64,000 bases of DNA from SVQP01 sp045606685 (lineage in GTDB: Bacteria > Bacillota > Clostridia > Oscillospirales > CAG-272), in contig JAZUSJ010000081.1 of NCBI GenBank assembly GCA_045606685.1, forward strand, positions 10,869-74,868, given 5' to 3'. Below, piece by piece: positions 25,770 through 35,200 of this stretch. How positions within the stretch are numbered: the stretch's first letter is position 1; each line of letters opens with the position of its first letter. Below the pieces are notes generated by a model. The model searched no databases. It saw only the letters and a list, made by a program, of their open reading frames with translations, and was not told the origin of the DNA. The translations under genes and the position numbers were made by a program.

Positions 25770-25804
25770 TAAGAGCACGGCAATGCTGTGCTCTTATTTT
25801 TTTA
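25770..25804 (+). terminator. Rho-independent terminator after tsf
   Basis: AAGAGCACGG pairs with the CTGTGCTCTT arm around a short loop, followed by ATTTTTTT. Confidence 0.9.
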
Positions 25805-25834
25805 TCTTTCTCTTAAATTATTTACAAATACCTG

Positions 25835-25863
25835 TTTACAAATTGCCAAAAATGTAGTAAAAT
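25835..25863 (+). promoter_or_regulatory. Promoter of pyrH-frr
   Basis: TTTACA at 25835-25840 and TAAAAT at 25858-25863 have a 17-bp spacer. A second TATAAT at 25872 lacks a well-spaced -35. Confidence 0.65.
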
Positions 25864-25904
25864 ATATCCTGTATAATACTATGACAATTCAGAGGTGATC
25901 GCAC

Positions 25905-26624
25905 ATGAACAGCAAACCTGAATATCGCAGAATCGTTCTCAAGCTTTCCGGTGAGGCATTGGCTCCCGCGCAGGCAGGAGAGGGCATTCTGGATTTCAAT
26001 AAAATCGAGCAAGTGGCAGAAGTAATCAAAAAATGCATGGATCAAGGTGTACAGGTCGCTGTTATCGTAGGCGCAGGAAACATCTGGCGCGGCAGAGTCG
26101 GCGGATCTATGAATCATTCGCGTGCGGATCAGATGGGCATGCTTGCTACATCCATTAACGCCATAGCAATTCAGGATACATTTATCAAATGCGGAATCGA
26201 TACGGTTGTCATGACCTCCGTGGAAATGCACGCTTATGCTGATTATTATACCGCAAGACACGCAGATAAGGCGCTCAACGAAGGTAAAGTCGTTGTATTC
26301 GGATGCGGTCTTGGTTGGCCTTTCTTCTCAACCGATACTCCTGCGGTTGTTCGTGCTGCAGAAATTGAAGCAGATGCCGTTTTGATGGCGAAAAATGTGG
26401 ATTATCTTTACACGGCTGACCCCAAAAAGGATCCTGATGCAAAGCCTATCTACGATATTACCTATGCAGAGATCCTTGATAAGGGACTCAAAGCGTTCGA
26501 TATGACTGCGGTCAGCTTCTGCAAGGAAAACAATATTACCACATACGGCTTTGCACTCAGCGATCCCGAGAATATTTACCGTGTGGTCATGGGTGAGAAG
26601 ATCGGTACAAAAATGCACAATTAA
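25905..26624 (+). CDS. pyrH: UMP kinase
   Basis: A 239-residue amino-acid-kinase-family enzyme that phosphorylates UMP to UDP. KLSGEAL near residue 13, the glycine-rich VVGAGNIWRG loop, and YTADPKKDP near 163 are family landmarks. It is not related to eukaryotic UMP/CMP kinases. It lies between tsf and frr in the canonical order and is followed by frr after 44 bp. Confidence 0.97.
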   Translation: MNSKPEYRRIVLKLSGEALAPAQAGEGILDFNKIEQVAEVIKKCMDQGVQVAVIVGAGNIWRGRVGGSMNHSRADQMGMLATSINAIAIQDTFIKCGIDTVVMTSVEMHAYADYYTARHADKALNEGKVVVFGCGLGWPFFSTDTPAVVRAAEIEADAVLMAKNVDYLYTADPKKDPDAKPIYDITYAEILDKGLKAFDMTAVSFCKENNITTYGFALSDPENIYRVVMGEKIGTKMHN

Positions 26625-26668
26625 AAAATAAAACAATTACTATACATAAACAGAAAGGAAACTACATT

Positions 26669-27223
26669 ATGGGCTACAACACCAAGGACTTTGAAGCAAA
26701 GCTTCAGAAAAACAACGTTGCATACGAAAACAATCTTGAAAACATTCGTGCAAACCAGGCGAACCCCAAGCTTCTTTCCAGAATTACTTTTGAATATTAC
26801 GGATCTCCCACACCTCTGAATACAATGGCAGACATCCGTGTCAGCGATGCAAGAACGCTGACCATTATGCCTTATGACAAGTCTACGCTCAAGGCCATCG
26901 AGAAGGCAATCCTTGCCTCCGATATCGGCATTACTCCCAACAACGACGGCCAGGCAATCAGACTGGTATTCCCGCAGCTTACCCAGGATCGCAGAAAGGA
27001 GCTCTCCAAGCAGATCTCCAAGATGGGCGAAGAGGCTAAGGTTTCGGCTCGTATGATCCGTAAGAATGCAAACGACGAGATCAAGCAGCTCAAGAAGGAC
27101 AACATGCTGACTGAGGACGACGAAGAGAACGCAAAAAAGAAGGTTCAGGATCTGACCGATAAGTATATCAAGCAGATCGACGTAATCACCGACAAGAAGA
27201 TTGCTGATATCATGGCAGTATAA
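26669..27223 (+). CDS. frr: Ribosome recycling factor
   Basis: A 184-residue factor that splits post-termination ribosomes with EF-G. The three-helix bundle sequence is typical: IRANQANPKLLSRI, the PLNTMADIRV hinge, and RRKELSKQISKMGEEAKVSARMIRK. AAAGGAA precedes the ATG. A terminator follows, so the next gene may also need its own start or rely on read-through. Confidence 0.97.
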   Translation: MGYNTKDFEAKLQKNNVAYENNLENIRANQANPKLLSRITFEYYGSPTPLNTMADIRVSDARTLTIMPYDKSTLKAIEKAILASDIGITPNNDGQAIRLVFPQLTQDRRKELSKQISKMGEEAKVSARMIRKNANDEIKQLKKDNMLTEDDEENAKKKVQDLTDKYIKQIDVITDKKIADIMAV

Positions 27224-27229
27224 CATTAC

Positions 27230-27254
27230 GGCGGGTCGATTGGCCCGCCTTTTG
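27230..27254 (+). terminator. Short GC-rich terminator after frr
   Basis: GGCGGG pairs with CCCGCC around TCGATTGG, then TTTTG. The T-run is short, so partial read-through into uppS is likely. Confidence 0.7.
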
Positions 27255-27270
27255 TTGGTTAAGGTTAGAT

Positions 27271-27984
27271 ATGATGAATATAAAAAAAGATAACGGCATT
27301 CGAGTGGATCAAAGCCTGCGCCACATTGCGTTTATTATGGACGGCAATGGCAGATGGGCAAAAAAACGCGGCATGCCAAGAACACAAGGACACAAGCAAG
27401 GCGTCAAGACCTTTGAAAAGATTGCGGAATATTGCTCCCAAATCGGGCTTGAAGCGATTACTGTATATGCGTTTTCAACCGAAAACTGGAAAAGACCGCA
27501 AGACGAGGTGAATGCCTTGATGAAGCTTGTGGAGCAATATCTCGATGAATTTGCAAAGAAGGCTGAAGACATGTCGGTTGAGTTGCACATGATCGGCGAT
27601 ATGACGGTATTTCCACTTTCTTTGCAGGAAAAGATTGAAAACGTTCAAAAGCTTTCCATGGGTAAACCCTGTAAGCTTTGTGTGGCCTTCAATTACGGAG
27701 GCCGCGATGAGATCGTGCATGCCTGCAATGCCTTGCTCGCACAAGGCAAGACGCAGGTAACGGCGCAGGACATCTGCGAACATTTGTATACTGCAAATAT
27801 TCCCGATCCTGATCTGATCGTCAGAACGGGAGGGGAAATGCGTCTGTCCAATTTTCTTTTGTGGCAGGCTGCATATTCTGAGTTTTACGCAACCGACAAG
27901 CTTTGGCCCGATATGACGCCTTCTGACGTAGACGATGCGATCAAGGCATTTTATCAGAGATCCAGACGCTATGGCGGTATTTAA
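27271..27984 (+). CDS. uppS: Undecaprenyl diphosphate synthase (cis-prenyltransferase)
   Basis: A 237-residue enzyme making the C55 lipid carrier for cell wall synthesis. IAFIMDGNGRWAKKRG near residue 18 contains the catalytic Asp; the VYAFSTENWKRP and LRTGGE-type segment (IVRTGGEMRLSNFLLWQ) and the C-terminal FY are present. The ATG at 27271 is followed by a second ATG; either could be used. The stop is 15 bp before cdsA. Confidence 0.96.
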   Translation: MMNIKKDNGIRVDQSLRHIAFIMDGNGRWAKKRGMPRTQGHKQGVKTFEKIAEYCSQIGLEAITVYAFSTENWKRPQDEVNALMKLVEQYLDEFAKKAEDMSVELHMIGDMTVFPLSLQEKIENVQKLSMGKPCKLCVAFNYGGRDEIVHACNALLAQGKTQVTAQDICEHLYTANIPDPDLIVRTGGEMRLSNFLLWQAAYSEFYATDKLWPDMTPSDVDDAIKAFYQRSRRYGGI

Positions 27985-27999
27985 TCATGTGAGGTTATT

Positions 28000-28827
28000 A
28001 TGTTGATCAGAGTCATTTCCGCGGTTGTTGCACTTTGCATTTTGGTTCCGGTCGTATATTTTTCGGGAACACTTGCTCTGCCTTTGGCTGCAGCGATCGT
28101 ATGCTGCATTTGCTTATTTGAAATGCTGGGCTGCCTGAAGCTCAGAAAGAATTTGTTTGTTTCGATTCCTTTTTATCTGGCAGGCTTTTTTGCGCCTCTT
28201 GCTATGCGCTATATACAAAACAAAACGCTGCTTCTTGCCAGTCTGTGCGGATGCGTTGGCGTACTTGCCTTGATCATGCTGACGGTGAACGTATTTTCCA
28301 AGCGCAAGATTCCAACCACGCAAACCTCCTCTATGTTCATGACGGGATGCTATATCATCGCAGCTTTTACTTCTATTGTCTATATCCGTGATACGGGTGT
28401 ACATGGGACGATTCTGTTGGTCATGATGTTTGCCGCTCCTTGGGTGACCGATACGTTTGCATATCTGTTTGGCAGACTGCTTGGTAAGCATAAGCTGATT
28501 CCCGAGGTCAGCCCTAAGAAAACTGTGGAGGGAAGTGTTGCGGGTATCGTATTCTGCATGATCTACGTCATGGCATTCGGATTTGTTTGCACAAGAATTT
28601 GGGATGTGACCTGCAATTACGCGATCCTGGCAGCACTGGGCATCTTGCTCTCTATTGTAGGCCAGATCGGCGATCTCGCCATGTCTGCAATCAAGAGAGA
28701 ATACGACGTCAAGGATTTCGGCAAGATCATGCCCGGTCATGGCGGTGCGCTTGACAGATTTGATTCTGTTTTGGCCGTATCGATCGTCGTTGCCGTAGCT
28801 GAGATTTTTATGAATATTTTCGCATGA
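28000..28827 (+). CDS. cdsA: Phosphatidate cytidylyltransferase
   Basis: A 275-residue polytopic membrane enzyme that makes CDP-diacylglycerol from phosphatidate and CTP. The C-terminal signature (SAIKREYDVKDFGKIMPGHGGALDRFDS) is intact around residues 227-254, preceded by VSPKKTVEGS. About seven hydrophobic helices are visible. Its stop overlaps the dxr start by four bases. Confidence 0.95.
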   Translation: MLIRVISAVVALCILVPVVYFSGTLALPLAAAIVCCICLFEMLGCLKLRKNLFVSIPFYLAGFFAPLAMRYIQNKTLLLASLCGCVGVLALIMLTVNVFSKRKIPTTQTSSMFMTGCYIIAAFTSIVYIRDTGVHGTILLVMMFAAPWVTDTFAYLFGRLLGKHKLIPEVSPKKTVEGSVAGIVFCMIYVMAFGFVCTRIWDVTCNYAILAALGILLSIVGQIGDLAMSAIKREYDVKDFGKIMPGHGGALDRFDSVLAVSIVVAVAEIFMNIFA

Positions 28828-30002
28828 TGCAGCAAGAATATCCTTCAATGATCATTTTAGGCGTAACCGGATCTGTTGGAAAACAGGCGGTTGACGTTGC
28901 TTTGATGCACGGTGTTCGTGTAGATGCTTTGAGTGCAAACACAAATGTTTCTGAAACAGAAAAAATGGTGCGAAAGCTGTGTCCTAAGGCTTGCGCTATG
29001 GCAGATGAGCAAAGCGCGAAGGATCTTGCCATACGTATTTCTGATCTGCCCGTGAAGGTTTACAGCGGTGCGCAGGGGATTTGCCAAATGATCGGAGATA
29101 CTGATAGCGAGAGCAATCGTCAGGTCGTTGTCAATTCCATTTTAGGCCAAGCGGGACTTGCTCCTACTATGACCACGTTGAAAGCCGGAAAACAGTTGGC
29201 ACTTGCCAACAAGGAATCTTTGGTCGTGGCGGGAGAATTGGTTATGCCTCTTGCAAAGAAACAAGGTATTGATATTCTTCCCGTTGACAGTGAGCATTGT
29301 GCGATTTATCAGTGCCTGCGCTCGGGAGACAAAAAAGAGATCAAAAGAATTATGCTGACGGCCTCGGGTGGCCCCTTTTACGGCTATACCAGAGAGCAAC
29401 TTGAAGGTGTGACTAAGCAAAAGACGCTTGCACATCCTACGTGGAATATGGGAGCAAAAATCACGGTTGACAGCGCCACTATGATGAATAAGGGCTTTGA
29501 GGTCATAGAAGCAGTTCATCTTTTTGATGTAAAGCCTGAACAGGTGGAAGTAACGGTACATCGCGAAAGTATAATTCATTCCGCAGTGGAATATATTGAT
29601 AATAACGTGATCGCACAGCTCTCCGTTCCGGATATGCGTTCTTGCGTACAGTATGCTCTTACACATCCCGCTCGCGTCAATGCAGCTATTGAGCAGTTGG
29701 ATTGGTTCAAGGTTGGAAAGCTCTCCTTTGCCAAGCCGGATCCTGAAACATTTGTTTTGTTGCAGCTTGCTTTTGATTGTATTAAAAAAGGTGGAGCCTT
29801 ACCTGCTGTACTCAATGCAGCGAATGAAGTATGCGTGGCTGCTTTTTTGGAAGAGCGTTTAACTTTCTGCGGCATCATGGATACCGTTTCACAGGTAGTA
29901 TGCGATCTGCAGGCTGTGACAGATTATCATAGTCTGGAACAAATTCTGGAAGCGGACGCTATGGCAAGAGAGCTGGCACACAAGTATTTGCAAAAACAGT
30001 AA
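28824..30002 (+). CDS. dxr: 1-deoxy-D-xylulose 5-phosphate reductoisomerase
   Basis: A 392-residue NADPH-dependent enzyme of the MEP isoprenoid pathway. The N-terminal dinucleotide motif is GVTGSVGKQ (about 10), followed by ALANKESLVVAGE, PVDSEHCAIYQCL with the metal-binding Asp and Glu, and WNMGAKITVDSATMMNKGFE. Two adjacent ATGs, 28824 and 28827, both start in frame. It feeds the isoprenoid pool used by UppS. Confidence 0.97.
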   Translation: MMQQEYPSMIILGVTGSVGKQAVDVALMHGVRVDALSANTNVSETEKMVRKLCPKACAMADEQSAKDLAIRISDLPVKVYSGAQGICQMIGDTDSESNRQVVVNSILGQAGLAPTMTTLKAGKQLALANKESLVVAGELVMPLAKKQGIDILPVDSEHCAIYQCLRSGDKKEIKRIMLTASGGPFYGYTREQLEGVTKQKTLAHPTWNMGAKITVDSATMMNKGFEVIEAVHLFDVKPEQVEVTVHRESIIHSAVEYIDNNVIAQLSVPDMRSCVQYALTHPARVNAAIEQLDWFKVGKLSFAKPDPETFVLLQLAFDCIKKGGALPAVLNAANEVCVAAFLEERLTFCGIMDTVSQVVCDLQAVTDYHSLEQILEADAMARELAHKYLQKQ

Positions 30003-30024
30003 TTTATTAAGAGGAGATTTATCT

Positions 30025-31113
30025 TTGGAAACCCTTTTACAGAACCCTACGGTCAGGGGCGCTTTATATGTCCTGCTTGCAATAGGCATTTTCAGCGCCC
30101 TGATCATGATACACGAATTCGGTCATTACTTGACTGCAAGGCTCTGCGGTGTTACCGTGCATGAATTTGCGCTGGGAATGGGTCCGCAGATCTTTTCACG
30201 CGTGTCTAAAAAATCCGGTATTCGCTATTCGCTCAGATTATTTCTGATCGGTGGCTACGTCAGCATGGACGGTGAGGATGGCGAATCTGAAAATCCGAAT
30301 GCATTTTGCAATAAAAGCGTTTGGAAAAGAATACTGATCGTAGTTGCCGGAGCGGGAATGAATATCCTGCTTGGCTTTATTGCTATGTTTATTCTGACTA
30401 CAACCACTGTGCTGTCTAATCAAGGAGGCTTGTTGCCAACCAACGTCATAGCAGAGTTTGACGAGGGAGCGACCTCCAATCAGATGGGAGAAGCAGGACT
30501 TATGGTAGGTGACCGTATTATTGCAGTAAACGGAGTTCCGGTATTTACGGGATATGATCTGATTTATGAAATCACAAACGGTGCTTACGAGCCTGTCGAT
30601 ATGGTAGTAGTAAGAAACGACCATTTCTATCGGTTAGAGGACGTGAAATTCCCAACGACTGAGGAAAGCGGTGTTGTATTCGGTTCTTACGATTTTAAGG
30701 TGTATGGCAAGGCGCCTAATATTTTCAATCTATGTTTTTATTCGGTCAACCGATCCATGTCAACAGTCAAAATGGTCTACGATTCGCTCTTTGATCTGCT
30801 ACGCGGCAGGTATGGAGCAGAGGCAGTTTCCGGTCCTGTCGGAACAACGCAGGTCATAGGGGAAGCAGCCCAGGCCGGAGGTGCAACGCTTTTGTATCTT
30901 GTAGCCGTCATCACGATCAATCTTGGTGTATTCAACCTGTTGCCCGTGCCGGCACTGGACGGTGGCAGACTGCTGTTTTTGATCATAGAGCTTTTCAGAA
31001 GAAAACCGATCAACAGAAATCTGGAAGGGTACGTGCATTTTATCGGCATACTGGTACTATTTGCACTGATGGCACTCATTTCAATCAAAGACATTATAGG
31101 ACTATTCAAATGA
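30025..31113 (+). CDS. rseP: Site-2 intramembrane metalloprotease RseP
   Basis: The start is a TTG at 30025, eight bases after GAGGAG. The 362-residue membrane protease has the zinc motif HEFGH near residue 29, a PDZ domain around 130-200 (GLMVGDRIIAVNGVPV) and the third zinc ligand region NLLPVPALDGG near 305. Such proteases cleave anti-sigma factors and remnant signal peptides within the membrane. The stop overlaps the ispG start. Confidence 0.95.
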   Translation: METLLQNPTVRGALYVLLAIGIFSALIMIHEFGHYLTARLCGVTVHEFALGMGPQIFSRVSKKSGIRYSLRLFLIGGYVSMDGEDGESENPNAFCNKSVWKRILIVVAGAGMNILLGFIAMFILTTTTVLSNQGGLLPTNVIAEFDEGATSNQMGEAGLMVGDRIIAVNGVPVFTGYDLIYEITNGAYEPVDMVVVRNDHFYRLEDVKFPTTEESGVVFGSYDFKVYGKAPNIFNLCFYSVNRSMSTVKMVYDSLFDLLRGRYGAEAVSGPVGTTQVIGEAAQAGGATLLYLVAVITINLGVFNLLPVPALDGGRLLFLIIELFRRKPINRNLEGYVHFIGILVLFALMALISIKDIIGLFK

Positions 31114-32204
31114 TAGATTATCAGAAAATCAGAAGAAAAACGCATGCGGTCAAGGTAGGAAACGTCACGATCGGTGGCAACGCAAAGATCTCGATCCAAT
31201 CCATGACAAATACGGATACGATGGATGCAGCAGCCACGATTGCGCAGGTGACGGCACTTGAGCAGGCCGGCTGTGATATTGTACGCATCACTGTTCCGAA
31301 TGCACAGGCCGCAGATACTGTGACAAAGATTAAGGAATCGGGAATCCGCGTCCCCATCGTTGCAGACATTCATTTTGACTATAAGGCTGCGATCGCATGT
31401 GCTGAGAGAGGCGTGGATAAGATCCGCATCAATCCGGGCAATATCGGTGATGATGCTCGTGTCAAGGCGGTTGTGGACGCCTGCAAGCAAAAGAGTATTC
31501 CGATCCGCATTGGTGTAAACAGCGGCTCACTTGAAAAGCATATTCTTGCAAAGCACGGCGCACCCACACCCGAGGCATTGTGTGAATCCGCAATGTATCA
31601 CGCTGAACTCTTGGAAAGATTCGATTATCACGATATCGTGATCTCCATCAAGGGTTCTTCTGTTGAGCAGATGATCAAGGCAAACCGTCTTGTAGCCCAG
31701 CGGTGCGAATACCCCATTCACATCGGTGTTACCGAGGCCGGCAGCGAGGAATACGGCATGATCAAAAGCGCTGCAGGAATTGGCGCACTTTTATGCGATG
31801 GTATTGGTGATACAATGCGCGTATCACTGACTGCAGATCCCGTAAGAGAGGTACGGGCTGCCAAGAATATTCTGAACGCGCTCGAAATTCAAGGACAATG
31901 TGGTATGAATATCGTCAGCTGTCCGACCTGCGGACGTACCAAGATTGATCTGATCAACCTTGAGAATCAATTCAGAGCTGCCGCAGAGCGTGAAGGACTG
32001 ATGGACTATCCGATCCGCGTTGCGCTTATGGGATGCATTGTAAACGGCCCCGGAGAGGCAAGAGAAGCGGACATTGGTATCGCAGGAGGGCAGGGCGAGG
32101 CCTTGCTGATCTCACATGGAGAGATCATTTGTAAAATCAAAGAAAATGAAATTATTGAAGCTTTGATCCGCAAGATCAAAGAGATGCGGAATAATAGTAT
32201 TTGA
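31110..32204 (+). CDS. ispG: (E)-4-hydroxy-3-methylbut-2-enyl-diphosphate synthase
   Basis: A 364-residue 4Fe-4S enzyme of the MEP pathway. A TIM-barrel half (IQSMTNTDTMDAAATI at the start, KIRINPGNIGDD around 105) is followed by the Cys motifs CPTCGRTKIDL near 272 and GCIVNGPGEA near 307. It is the shorter bacterial form without the plant-type insertion. The start overlaps rseP (ATGA), indicating coupling. Confidence 0.97.
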   Translation: MIDYQKIRRKTHAVKVGNVTIGGNAKISIQSMTNTDTMDAAATIAQVTALEQAGCDIVRITVPNAQAADTVTKIKESGIRVPIVADIHFDYKAAIACAERGVDKIRINPGNIGDDARVKAVVDACKQKSIPIRIGVNSGSLEKHILAKHGAPTPEALCESAMYHAELLERFDYHDIVISIKGSSVEQMIKANRLVAQRCEYPIHIGVTEAGSEEYGMIKSAAGIGALLCDGIGDTMRVSLTADPVREVRAAKNILNALEIQGQCGMNIVSCPTCGRTKIDLINLENQFRAAAEREGLMDYPIRVALMGCIVNGPGEAREADIGIAGGQGEALLISHGEIICKIKENEIIEALIRKIKEMRNNSI

Positions 32205-32253
32205 TGACAAACAAATTATCGAGAAATTAAAAGTTTAAAACACGAGGTCTGAG

Positions 32254-35200
32254 ATGAAAAAGACGTTTCTTGAGATATTTCATAAATATCACCCCGATAC
32301 TTATACGGAAAAATTGTTGCTGACCATCACCGATCTTAAGCTGATGGCTGATAAGGAATTGAAAATTATTGAGATTACGGCAAACTTCCCGCAAATTGTT
32401 GAAAAAGCAGAGCTTTATCGAATTCAGGAAGAGATTTGTAAGGCATACGATCTCAATCGCGTCAAAATTCTGCCCAAATATGCAGCAGAACTATTTGACG
32501 AGGAGTATGTTCCGCAATTATTGGCCGAAACCGAAGAGGTTGGCATTGTTGCGCGAGGATTTTTCCACAGATATAAGTATAAACTTGATCAAGGGGTGCT
32601 TACAGTAGAGTTGCCCGTGATTGACGCGGGCATTTTACTTATGGAGGACGCACGTACACCGCAGATCATGGAAAATATCCTGCTCTCGGAATTCGGAATC
32701 AGAATCAGCGTAAAGATCGTGCATTCCGAGGATTTCAGCGAAAACGAGCGCAGCGAGTTGTATCTGCGTCAATTAGAGGAGCTGGACAAGCGTCTTGCTC
32801 AGGCTGCAAAGGAATATGATGCAGCCAAGTCGCAAGGCGGCTATTCCTCCAAAGCTCCCGAGCCGCAGGGAATCGAGCAGCCCGAATTCCCACGCATCCG
32901 TTCAGTTTATGATGAAGATCCCACGCCAATCATCGCGGACGGAATTTGTACCATCGGTCACACCTCCTATGACATTTCTGCGGTTGAATACGTAAAAGGC
33001 GATACTTTTGAGATCAAACCGACGCCTATTGCGCATCTGGACAAGCCCGTGCGTAACGTAGTTATCCTTGGCGAGATCTATTGCTTTAATAAGGAAAGAA
33101 ACAGAACGGGCGAGAAATTCAATCTCAATTATTGCATCACCGACGGGAACGGATCGATCGAAATCAAGTTGTTTAACGTTGAGCCTGAGGAGTCGGATGA
33201 GATCTGTAAGGTCATTTCCAACGGAGCTGTTGTGGCTATGCGCGGCTATACCAAATATGAAACCAAGAAGTCCAAGGACGGTAACCGTACCGAGGGACCC
33301 GATTGTTTGTTTTATCCTGTAGAGATTGCTAAGATCAAAAAGCTCTCCCGTAAGGATAATGCCCCGGTCAAGCGCGTAGAACTGCATTTACATACACAAA
33401 TGTCTACCATGGACGCGATGATTCCGCCTTCTGTCGCTGTCAAACAGGCAAATAAGTGGGGGCATCCTGCTGTGGCGATTACCGATCACGGTAATGTCCA
33501 GGCTTATCAGGATGCCATGCTGACTGCGGAAAAGATCGGACAGAAGGTCATTTACGGCATGGAGGCATATTTTGTCAATGATACGGCGGGCGCTGTAACC
33601 GGCCATTGCGCGTATACGCCTTACGATGAATGTATTGTTTTCGATATAGAAACAACCGGCCTTTCTGCAAAAACCTGCAAAATCACCGAGATCGGTGCCG
33701 TGCGTATCAGACAAGGCGAGGTATTGGATACATTCAATACCTTTGTCGATCCGGAGGTACCTATTCCCGAGGAAATCGTGAATTTGACAGGAATTACCGA
33801 TGAAATGGTCAAGGGGGCGCCCAAGATCAAAGAGGCTCTGGAAGCGTTTTTTGCGTTTATTGGGGATACTCCGGACGCGCCTGCCAAGCTATTGATCGCG
33901 CACAATGCAAGCTTTGATATCGGATTTATTCGTCACAATGCGCAAGCGTGCGGTATGGAGCTGCGCAATCCTTATCTGGATACAGTCGCACTTTCCAGAT
34001 TTCTCAACCCGTCGCTCAACAAGCACAAGCTGAATCTGCTTGCGGAGCATTATCATCTTGGCGATTTCAATCACCACCGCGCAAGCGATGACGCGGAAAT
34101 GCTGGCTTACATCTATTTTAAGATGTGCGAACAGATGAAATCCGCTGAGATCTACACATTTGAGCAGCTGTGTCACGAAATGACTGTCAGCTCTGATCCG
34201 CTCAAGCTCAAGCCATATCATCAGATCCTTCTTGTCAAAAATGCGACAGGACTAAAGAACCTCTACAAGCTGGTTTCTATGAGTAATCTTCAGTATTACA
34301 GACGCAGTCCGCGTATTCCAAAGACGCAGCTTGAAAAGCACCGAGAGGGCTTGATCATCGGATCTGCCTGCGAGGCCGGGGAAATCTTTACGGCTATTCT
34401 GGAAAACAAGAGCGAGGCAGAGCTTGAGGATCTTGTTTCTTTCTACGATTATCTTGAAATACAGCCGATCACCAACAATATGTTTCTGATCGATGAGGGC
34501 AAGGTCGCTGACGAAGAGGGCTTGCGAGATCTTAATCGCCGCATTGTTGCGCTTGGTGAACAGTACAATAAGCCCGTTGTTGCAACTTGTGACGCACATT
34601 TTTTGAATAAAGAAGACGGAATTTACAGAAAAATTCTGCTTTGCGGACAGAAGTTCAAGGATGGCGACAGGGATATTTTCTTATACTATCGAACGACCGA
34701 GGAGATGCTGGAAGAATTCGCATATCTCGGAGAAGAAAAGGCATATGAGGTCGTCGTGACCAATACCAACATGATCAACGACATGATCGAAAGCAACATC
34801 CGCCCGTTCCCTAAAGGGACGTTTACACCCACTATGGAAGGTGCGGAAGAGGATCTGCAGCGCATCTGCTGGGAAAAAGCAAAAAAGATGTACGGAGATC
34901 CTTTGCCGGAGATCGTTTCATCACGCCTTGCAAGAGAGTTGGAATCCATCATCAAAAACGGTTTTGCGGTGCTGTATATGATCGCCCAAAAGCTTGTTTG
35001 GTATAGCGAGCAGCAGGGATATCTGGTTGGTTCGCGCGGATCTGTCGGATCTTCTGTCGTGGCATCCATGGCAGGAATTTCGGAGGTCAATCCGTTACCT
35101 GCGCATTACTGGTGCGATAACTGCCAGTATTCCGACTTTGAATATGCAAAAAAGCACAAGATAGGATCCGGCTTTGACCTGCCGGACGCAAATTGCCCAA